Of a DNA stretch of 64,000 nt, positions 58,544 through 64,000 are shown piece after piece. The notes under the pieces are model-generated. The model did no database searches. It was not told where the DNA came from and saw nothing but the letters and a program-made list of their open reading frames with translations. Source of the DNA: JAAZKA01 sp034926225 (GTDB lineage Bacteria > Bacillota > Clostridia > Oscillospirales > QAMX01); the NCBI GenBank assembly GCA_034926225.1, contig JAYFRF010000016.1, positions 95,844 to 159,843 on the forward strand, in the 5' to 3' direction. How positions within the stretch are numbered: position 1 is the first letter of the stretch; every line of letters starts with the position of its first letter. The translations under genes and the position numbers were made by a program.

Positions 58544-59853
58544 TATTTCTTCCTCCGTTCGATGACACGCGCCTTGGCAACGCGGAAGGTCTGTGTCAAA
58601 TGCAGACTGCCGGGGCATTCGTAGGTACACGCGCCGCATTCCATGCAGTCCATCACGTTTAACGCCTCACACTCGCTAAATCGGTCGTGCATCGCGTTCA
58701 TGTACATGTACGTCGGCAGCAGCCGCATCGGGCAGACCGCAATGCAGCGTCCGCAGCGGATGCACACCGGCGTCTTGACGCGGCGATCCTCGTTTTCCGA
58801 GAAAAACAGCACCGCGTTTGTCGCCTTCATGACAGGCACGTCAAGGGAAAACTGTGCGGTACCCATCATCGGGCCGCCCATGATAAATTTCTGCGGTGTC
58901 TCCGCAAAGCCGCCGGCCGCCGCGATCAGCGCGGATACCGGCGTCCCGACACGTACCAGCAGATTCTTCGGCGCGGCGATCGCGGACCCGGAGATGGTCA
59001 CCACGCGCTCAATGTCCGGGATCCCTAAGGCAATCGCCCGGTAGATCGCGGCGGAGGTGTCTACGTTCAGAACGCAGCACCCCGACTCCGATGGCAGCTT
59101 TCCCGGCGGCACCTCGCGTCCCGTGATCGCGCGGATGATCTGCTTCTCGCCGCCCTGCGGGTACTTCGTTTCCAGCGCTACGACTTCAAAGCCAGTATCG
59201 TTTTTAGTCGCACGCCGCAAAAGGGAAATCGCATCGGGCTTGTTTTTCTCGATGGCAATGCATACCCGCACGTTGCCGAAGATGCGCCGCAGGATACGCA
59301 TACCGCCTACGACCTCCGCCGTACTCTCCAGCAATACCCGGTGATCGGCGGTGATGTACGGCTCGCACTCGGCGGCGTTGATGATCAGCGTATCGACAGG
59401 TCCGACGGCCGAGCGGATTTTCGCGTGCGTTGGGAACGCCGCTCCGCCGTGTCCGACGATGCCCATCTCCCGGATGGCGTTGATTAAGACCTCCGGCTCG
59501 GCGGTCTCCCAATCGGCGACCGGCATATACCCGGCGGGGGTGTCCTGCCCATCGTTTTCGACAACAACCGACAAAAGCTTTGCGCCGGAGGAATGCAAGC
59601 GCTTCTCGACGGCGGTTACGACGCCGGAAACGCTCGAATGGATGGGCACCGAGATAAATGCGCTCGAGTCTCCGATCTTTTGCCCCTTGGCGACCGTATC
59701 GCCTTTTTTGACAAGAGGCTCACACGGCATGCCGATATGCATGGACATGGGGAAGATCAGTTCTCGCGGCGGCGGTAATACCTCGACGCGTTTTTTGCTG
59801 GTGAATTCCTTGTGCGGATCGGGATGAATCCCGCCGCGGAAGGACGCACTCAT
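58543..59853 (-). CDS. rnfC: Rnf complex subunit C
   Basis: A 436-residue RnfC, the NADH-binding subunit. It contains the FMN and NAD-binding domain shared with complex I NuoF (GIVGHGGAAFPTHAKI, NAAECEPYITADHR), an SLBB-like region, and two four-cysteine clusters near the C-terminus: CIRCGRCIAVCP and CMECGACTYECP. It is the first gene of the rnfCDGEAB operon. GAGGTG precedes ATG 59853. Confidence 0.96.
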   Translation of the reverse strand: MSASFRGGIHPDPHKEFTSKKRVEVLPPPRELIFPMSMHIGMPCEPLVKKGDTVAKGQKIGDSSAFISVPIHSSVSGVVTAVEKRLHSSGAKLLSVVVENDGQDTPAGYMPVADWETAEPEVLINAIREMGIVGHGGAAFPTHAKIRSAVGPVDTLIINAAECEPYITADHRVLLESTAEVVGGMRILRRIFGNVRVCIAIEKNKPDAISLLRRATKNDTGFEVVALETKYPQGGEKQIIRAITGREVPPGKLPSESGCCVLNVDTSAAIYRAIALGIPDIERVVTISGSAIAAPKNLLVRVGTPVSALIAAAGGFAETPQKFIMGGPMMGTAQFSLDVPVMKATNAVLFFSENEDRRVKTPVCIRCGRCIAVCPMRLLPTYMYMNAMHDRFSECEALNVMDCMECGACTYECPGSLHLTQTFRVAKARVIERRKK

Positions 59854-59921
59854 AGTTACACCTCGCTTCTTGCATGAGCTTGTATGAAAAATAACAAACC
59901 ATTATAAAATGGAATGATACT

Positions 59922-59950
59922 ATTATATCGAAAACTCCTTCACTTTTCAA
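59922..59950 (-). promoter_or_regulatory. promoter of the rnf operon
   Basis: On the minus strand TTGAAA (59950-59945), 17 bases, TATAAT (59927-59922), 69 bases before rnfC. This intergenic region is AT-rich, unlike the flanking genes. Confidence 0.82.
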
Positions 59951-60064
59951 GGGCTTGGCGCAAATTTCGGCATATTTTTCGCTCTTTGCGATACCAATTT
60001 TGCTTGTCTGCAATTTTGTTTGGCTTTTGTCAAATCTGACCCCAAAATTCGCACCTGAAGGGTC

Positions 60065-60093
60065 TTTACAAGACGGCTTTTCTCGTGTATAAT
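60065..60093 (+). promoter_or_regulatory. promoter of the CYTH-ATPase-GNAT operon
   Basis: TTTACA (60065-60070), 17 bases, TATAAT (60088-60093), followed by a 30-base leader with GACGGAG before the CYTH start. Confidence 0.8.
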
Positions 60094-60129
60094 ATGATAG
60101 AATACGATCGACGGAGCTAAAAATTTACC

Positions 60130-60741
60130 ATGGAAATTGAATATAAATACCGCGTCCCGGATATCGATACTTTCGGTGCGATTTCCCGCGACAAACTCCT
60201 CTCTTCCGCGGTCCGCATTGCTATGGATGCAAAATACTATGATACCCCCGAGCGCATCCTGCGGGCGGGGGCTGTGACCTTGCGTCTGCGCCGGGAAGAC
60301 ATAGCCGGCGGACATGCTGCGACGGTCTGCTGCGTGAAGATGCCCGCGCCGGGGGGCGATGCCCTGGAAGCGGGTCTGCGCCGCCGGCTGGAATTCGAAT
60401 GCGAAGCCGATACCGTCGAGGAAGGCCTCCGTACCCTCTTTGCGCAGGGCGTCCCGGCGGATTTACTCCGCGCTGCGTGTAAGCGCGGGCTGGAGCCCAC
60501 GGCGACCGTGCGGTATACCAGACTCGAAGCGGTTGTATCCGCTGAAACTGCGTCCGCCGCCAGCGCGGTCTATACCGTCTGCCTCGACCGGGGGATCCTT
60601 GGCATCACCCCCTTTATGGAGATGGAGATCGAGCATCGTTCCGGGGACTTCGCCGTGACCGCAGCCGCCGCGCATGCTCTGGCTGCCCGCTACGCGCTCG
60701 TGCCGGAGGAACGCTCCAAATACGCGAGGGCGCTGCTGTGA
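60130..60741 (+). CDS. CYTH-domain protein
   Basis: A 203-residue CYTH (adenylate cyclase CyaB/thiamine triphosphatase) fold protein. EIEYKYR at residues 2-8 is the ExExK motif that binds metal-triphosphate. RILRAGAVTLRLRRE and MEMEIEHR are further charged strands lining the tunnel. Substrates could be inorganic triphosphate, thiamine triphosphate or ATP. Its stop overlaps the ATPase start (GTGA at 60738-60741). Confidence 0.85.
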   Translation: MEIEYKYRVPDIDTFGAISRDKLLSSAVRIAMDAKYYDTPERILRAGAVTLRLRREDIAGGHAATVCCVKMPAPGGDALEAGLRRRLEFECEADTVEEGLRTLFAQGVPADLLRAACKRGLEPTATVRYTRLEAVVSAETASAASAVYTVCLDRGILGITPFMEMEIEHRSGDFAVTAAAAHALAARYALVPEERSKYARALL

Positions 60742-63050
60742 ATATGGTTACCGGGCTGTCCTCCGCTGAAGCCGCGCACCGCGCTGCCGCCGGCCAGGAC
60801 AACCGTACCCACGCCCGCTATACGAAGCCCGTCTGGGCTATCCTCCGTGAAAACCTCTGCACCGTCTTTAACCTCATCAATTTTCTCCTCGCTGCCGCCG
60901 TCCTAGCGGTCGGCTCCTATAAAAACGCCCTCTTTTTAGGCGTCGTGATTACAAACCTCGCCATCGGCATCGTACAGGAGATTCGCGCCAAGGCCGCCGC
61001 CGAGCGGCTTGAGCTTGCCGCCGACACGCCCGTCACCGTTCTCCGGGACGGAGGGGAAACGGCCATCTCCCGCGAAGCCGTCGTCTTAGACGATGTGTAC
61101 CGGCTCCGCGCGGGCGACCGCGTGCCGACCGACGGCGTCATCCTGGACGGCGCCTGTGAAGCCGATACCGCCGCACTTACAGGAGAAAGCCTCCCCGCGG
61201 CATTCTCCGCCGCCGCCGCCGTATCCGCGGGGTTTATCCTTACTTCCGGAACAATTCTCGTTCGCGCTACCGCCGTCGGAGACGGCTGCCGCATGGCCCG
61301 CATCGCCGAATCCGCAAAGACCCATAAACCCGCGCGTTCCGAAATCATGCGTACCCTCAACCGCGTCGTTACCGCGCTGGCCATCGCTATTCTCCCCCTG
61401 GGCGCACTCCTTCTGTGGCGCCAGCTTCAGATTTCTCCTTGGGACGAGGCGATCGTATCGGTTACCGCCGCGTTGATCAATATGATACCCGAGGGGTTGG
61501 TGCTCCTGACCAGCACCGTCCTCGCCGTCGCTGTCATCCGGCTGTCGAAGCACCGTGTCCTCGTTCGTGAGCTTGCCTCCATTGAGAGCCTTGCCCGTGT
61601 AGACATGCTTTGCCTGGATAAGACCGGTACCCTTACCGAGGGCGATATGGAGGTGGCCGGGACAATCCCCCTCGATGGGAGCGACTCGGCGTCCATCTTC
61701 TCTCGCCTTGCCGCCGTCCTCGACGATGCATCCCCCACCTTTAACGCGCTTCACCGTGCCTTTCCACCCGATATGACCGCTCGGGCGACCGCTATACTGC
61801 CCTTTTCCAGCACCCGCAAATACACCGGCGCGGCATTCGGAGATGTTACATACCTCCTCGGCGCGCCTGAATGGGTCATGCCCTCCCTCCCCGATGCCGT
61901 CCGGGAAGCCATGACCGCGATCGACCTGTCCCTGCGCGTCCTGCTGCTCGTCCGTACCGACATGCTTCCTACCGAAGGGGGAGCGTGTGAGAAGGCCGTC
62001 CCCGTCGCGCTCGTGACCCTCCGTGATCGCGTCCGGGAGACCGCTCCGCAAACCATGGCGTATTTTACGGAGCAGGGCGTCGCCCTGCGCGTCCTCTCCG
62101 GCGATAATCCCGCAACCGCGTCCGCCGTCGCAGCCCGCGCGGGTGTTCCCGACGCCTGGCTCGCCGTCGATGCCGCAACCCTCAAAACGTCCCGCGATAT
62201 CGCGGACGCTGTATCGAAATATGTTGTGTTCGGACGTGTTACTCCGCTGCAAAAGAAGGAAATCATCGAAGCGATGCAGCAAAAGGGTCACACCGTGGCC
62301 ATGACCGGCGACGGCGTCAACGACGTGCCCGCGCTCCGCGCGGCGGACTGCGGCGTCGCCATGGCCACAGGTACCGACGCCGCCCGCGCCGTCGCGAAGC
62401 TCGTGCTTTTAAACTCCGACTTCTCCGCCATGCCCGCCATCGTCGCCGAAGGCCGCCGCAGCGTCAACAATCTCCAGCGTTCCGCATCCCTCTTTCTCAT
62501 TAAAACGCTCTACGCGACCGCGCTTGCCGTTCTCTTCGCCGTCGTCCCCTGGGAGTATCCCTTCGTCCCCATCCAGGCTACCCTCGTCAGCGTCACGACC
62601 ATCGGTATCCCGTCTTTCCTTCTCGCACTCGAACCGGGCCACGATCGCATCCGGGGGCGGTTCCTTGCTAATATCCTAAAGCGTGCGCTCCCCGGTGCGC
62701 TGGCTGTTCTATTTACCCTTGTTTCGACCGAGCTTGCCGGCCGCTATCTCGGACTCTCCTCCATCCAGATCGGCACCGCTTGCGTCGGTATCCTCGGCGT
62801 GGCGGGACTCGTTATGGTACGCAAGGCCTGTACCCCGCCTACGCCCATCCGTATACTCGTTTTTTGTGCGATGGCGGCGGGATTTATGACTGGTTATTTC
62901 GCGTTCCCCGCCTTTTTCGAGCTTGCCCCCATCTCATCCCGCAGCCTCCTCTATATCATCTCCGTTTTACTAACAGTCGCGCTTTTTGAAGCGATTGAGT
63001 GGCTTATCAGACGTTACAAAGCAAAAATAGATAAGGGAGTTATCACATGA
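60738..63050 (+). CDS. P-type ATPase, CtpE-like (probable Ca2+)
   Basis: A 770-residue P-type ATPase. The phosphorylated aspartate is Asp294 in DKTGTLTEG, TGESLPA is the actuator motif, MTGDGVNDVPALRAAD is the hinge motif, and the fourth helix has IPEGLVLLTS. The PEGLVLLTS form matches the CtpE branch, linked to Ca2+ uptake or export in actinobacteria, and not MgtA or heavy-metal types, which have PEML or CPx. No metal-binding N-terminal domain is seen. It uses GTG 60738, with ATG 60744 as an alternative. Confidence 0.86.
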   Translation: MNMVTGLSSAEAAHRAAAGQDNRTHARYTKPVWAILRENLCTVFNLINFLLAAAVLAVGSYKNALFLGVVITNLAIGIVQEIRAKAAAERLELAADTPVTVLRDGGETAISREAVVLDDVYRLRAGDRVPTDGVILDGACEADTAALTGESLPAAFSAAAAVSAGFILTSGTILVRATAVGDGCRMARIAESAKTHKPARSEIMRTLNRVVTALAIAILPLGALLLWRQLQISPWDEAIVSVTAALINMIPEGLVLLTSTVLAVAVIRLSKHRVLVRELASIESLARVDMLCLDKTGTLTEGDMEVAGTIPLDGSDSASIFSRLAAVLDDASPTFNALHRAFPPDMTARATAILPFSSTRKYTGAAFGDVTYLLGAPEWVMPSLPDAVREAMTAIDLSLRVLLLVRTDMLPTEGGACEKAVPVALVTLRDRVRETAPQTMAYFTEQGVALRVLSGDNPATASAVAARAGVPDAWLAVDAATLKTSRDIADAVSKYVVFGRVTPLQKKEIIEAMQQKGHTVAMTGDGVNDVPALRAADCGVAMATGTDAARAVAKLVLLNSDFSAMPAIVAEGRRSVNNLQRSASLFLIKTLYATALAVLFAVVPWEYPFVPIQATLVSVTTIGIPSFLLALEPGHDRIRGRFLANILKRALPGALAVLFTLVSTELAGRYLGLSSIQIGTACVGILGVAGLVMVRKACTPPTPIRILVFCAMAAGFMTGYFAFPAFFELAPISSRSLLYIISVLLTVALFEAIEWLIRRYKAKIDKGVIT

Positions 63051-63490
63051 CGATTCGTCCCATGGTCATTTCCGATTACCCTCAGCTCCGCGCTCTATGG
63101 CAGGAAATCACCGACAAAACCTTTGAGAGTCCCTCCTGCGAGAGTTTCTCCGCCTTTCTTGAGCGCAACCCCACTACCTGCTATGTCGCTGAGCTTGGCG
63201 GTATGATTGTCGGCTCCATCATCGTAGGCCACGACAGTCTTACCGCAATCCTCTACCACCGTTTCGTCGGGATCCTCTTCAAGCATCGCGGTATCGAGGC
63301 CGCCCTCCAAAATACCGTTATACGCGCCCTATATCAGGCGCATGTCCGTTCCCTGCTTTACCTCGGCCACCGTTTGCCCGACGCATCCTCAGGTGAGGAC
63401 GGGTTTACCGCAAATCCCGACCAGATGCCTTATTTTATCGACATCGAAGCCGCTTACCCCATGCTCCCACGGGAAGATCGCATCTGCTAG
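63047..63490 (+). CDS. GNAT-like acetyltransferase
   Basis: A 147-residue protein with a GNAT-like fold pattern: TIRPMVISDYPQLRALW at the start, YVAELGGMIVGSIIVG and a helix before the end. The typical Q/RxxGxG/A acetyl-CoA loop is replaced by FKHRGIEAAL, a weak match, so acetyl transfer is likely but not certain. It overlaps the ATPase stop by four bases. Confidence 0.7.
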   Translation: MTIRPMVISDYPQLRALWQEITDKTFESPSCESFSAFLERNPTTCYVAELGGMIVGSIIVGHDSLTAILYHRFVGILFKHRGIEAALQNTVIRALYQAHVRSLLYLGHRLPDASSGEDGFTANPDQMPYFIDIEAAYPMLPREDRIC

Positions 63491-63520
63491 AAAACGCCGA
63501 TCACACACCGCAAAAAGGAC

Positions 63521-63549
63521 TTGCATTCCACGGGAGCTTTTGTTATAAT
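63521..63549 (+). promoter_or_regulatory. strong promoter of the structured RNA and tRNA-Arg
   Basis: TTGCAT (63521-63526), 17 bases, TATAAT (63544-63549). The start is expected near 63556. Confidence 0.88.
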
Positions 63550-63555
63550 AAGATT

Positions 63556-63680
63556 CGCGGCAATACCCCGGGGTGTGGGTATTACGCATATTCGGTCCTT
63601 CATGCTCATGTGGGTTAGAGAGTCCACCTTCATATAAGATAGGTGCTTCGACTCCTTTGAACAGGGAAGAACCGAATAGT
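63556..63680 (+). ncRNA. unclassified structured RNA upstream of tRNA-Arg
   Basis: Between a near-consensus promoter and tRNA-Arg, 134 bases fold into paired blocks. A first hairpin pairs AATACCC (63562-63568) with GGGTATT (63577-63583), with outer GCG/CGC pairs. A long stem pairs 63590-63601 with 63666-63677, 11 of 12 pairs, and encloses GAGTC (63620-63624)/GACTC (63650-63654) with CACCT (63625-63629)/AGGTG (63641-63645). No coding frame is plausible. It lacks the SRP core GGAAGCAGC and the RNase P and tmRNA landmarks. 6S RNA is a possibility but unsupported. It may also simply be a tRNA leader. Confidence 0.6.
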
Positions 63681-63689
63681 CCCGTATGT

Positions 63690-63766
63690 GTCTCCGTAGC
63701 TCAGCAGGATAGAGCGTTCGCCTCCTAAGCGAAAGGCCGCGCGTTCGAATCGCGCCGGGGACGCCA
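63690..63766 (+). tRNA. tRNA-Arg (anticodon CCT)
   Basis: A complete cloverleaf: acceptor GTCTCCG with CGGGGAC, D-arm GCTC/GAGC, anticodon stem TTCGC/GCGAA around CTCCTAA (anticodon CCT, reading AGG), T-arm GCGCG TTCGAAT CGCGC, and an encoded CCA at 63764-63766. It has one T-G pair in the acceptor stem. Confidence 0.97.
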
Positions 63767-63774
63767 AATCCCTT

Positions 63775-63808
63775 GCGGCAAACCGTTTTCCGACGGTTTG
63801 CCGCTTTT
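63775..63808 (+). terminator. terminator after tRNA-Arg
   Basis: GCGGCAAACCG and CGGTTTGCCGC (63775-63785 and 63794-63804) form a perfect 11-bp stem, followed by TTTTCC then TTT. It closes the structured RNA-tRNA unit. Confidence 0.92.
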
Positions 63809-63878
63809 CCTTTGTGCCGCCTTCACGCCTTTCAGCCGAAGCTCGTAAATCATTTTCGAAAAAAGTCGAAAAAAGGTA

Positions 63879-63907
63879 TTGACAAGAGTGAGGAGGTATG
63901 TTATACT
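63879..63907 (+). promoter_or_regulatory. rRNA-type promoter P1
   Basis: Perfect TTGACA (63879-63884), 17 bases, TATACT (63902-63907), followed by a GC-rich leader with GAGCGCTC. The style, and the second TTGACA at the window edge, match tandem rRNA promoters, but no rRNA is present in the window. Confidence 0.85.
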
Positions 63908-63992
63908 ACGTGAGCGCTCAGGAGAGCGGCGGTGAACGAAGGACTTGAAGAGAGGTCAGGGAAGAAGTTCGAAAGAATTTCGAAGAAACCTC

Positions 63993-63998
63993 TTGACA
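63993..63998 (+). promoter_or_regulatory. -35 of a second tandem promoter, cut by the window edge
   Basis: A perfect TTGACA two bases before the window end, about 110 bases after the first promoter, with no -10 visible. Confidence 0.45.
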
Positions 63999-64000
63999 AG

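Noticed and set aside
61086..62291. A 401-residue minus-strand frame opposite the P-type ATPase
   Set aside because: Antisense of a gene with all P-type ATPase motifs; no family pattern of its own.
63556..63680. SRP (4.5S) RNA
   Set aside because: The conserved GGAAGCAGC-type domain IV loop is missing, so the structured RNA was not given that name.

Overview
The window looks like chromosome from a high-GC, spore-forming member of the Clostridia, probably an anaerobic gut or rumen lineage near Oscillospirales or Christensenellales. Supporting genes are the spore protease gpr, the Gram-positive division genes sepF, yggT and divIVA, a complete rnfCDGEAB operon, L32 and L28 genes, and many small sugar-catabolic operons. 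This placement is inferred from gene content; there is no 16S sequence in the window, only what looks like an rRNA-type promoter at the right edge.

Layout. 1-7040 (+): a tightly overlapping envelope and division run, zapA, a U32 peptidase, dut, a DUF4321 membrane protein, maf, mreC, mreD and a class B PBP2. 7058-7402: a block of nested hairpins. 7446-14164 (+): mutL, miaA, hfq, an HlyD-like adaptor, yggS, sepF, yggT and divIVA, closed by a strong terminator. 14229-19777 (-): rhamnose genes rhaEW, rhaB, a DeoR regulator and a PHP-domain gene. 19967-26645 (+), divergent from them: a sorbose-1-phosphate-reductase-like dehydrogenase plus E2, E3 and a fused alpha/beta E1 of a 2-oxoacid dehydrogenase complex. 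26731-27206: a 476-bp element with about 125-bp inverted arms. 27217-30089 (-): rhaA and an NhaC antiporter from one promoter. 30241-34953 (-): a phosphodiesterase, an SDR, an old-yellow-enzyme relative and a DUF512 radical SAM protein. 35122-35823 (-): rpmF and DUF177. 35953-38556 (-): an Eis-like acetyltransferase and a propeller glycosidase-like protein. 38648-39538 (+): gpr. 39530-44945 (-): miaB, mutS and a sialidase-like gene. 45014-49712: an MFS sugar transporter diverging from ThuA and two tandem GNAT-like paralogues. 49777-53780: a UroD-type methyltransferase, a CBS protein, rpmB, an SGNH hydrolase and a Gfo/Idh oxidoreductase. 53798-59853 (-): the rnf operon and a DUF4015 protein. 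60130-63490 (+): a CYTH protein, a CtpE-like P-type ATPase and a GNAT protein. 63521-63804 (+): a promoter, an unclassified structured RNA and tRNA-Arg(CCT). 63879-64000: rRNA-type promoters.

How the genes fit together. RhaA, RhaB and RhaEW are enough to take L-rhamnose to DHAP and lactate, although rhaA lies about 9 kb away under another promoter. The divergent dehydrogenase/E1-E2-E3 operon has no obvious textbook substrate and is the best candidate for a new metabolic module. The usual clostridial miaB-mutS-mutL-miaA-hfq run is split into two oppositely oriented pieces about 33 kb apart, and a palindromic element sits just upstream of the mutL half. The palindromic elements share hairpin modules and internal order, so they form a small family. 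Everything here comes from reading the sequence; no database or folding search was run.
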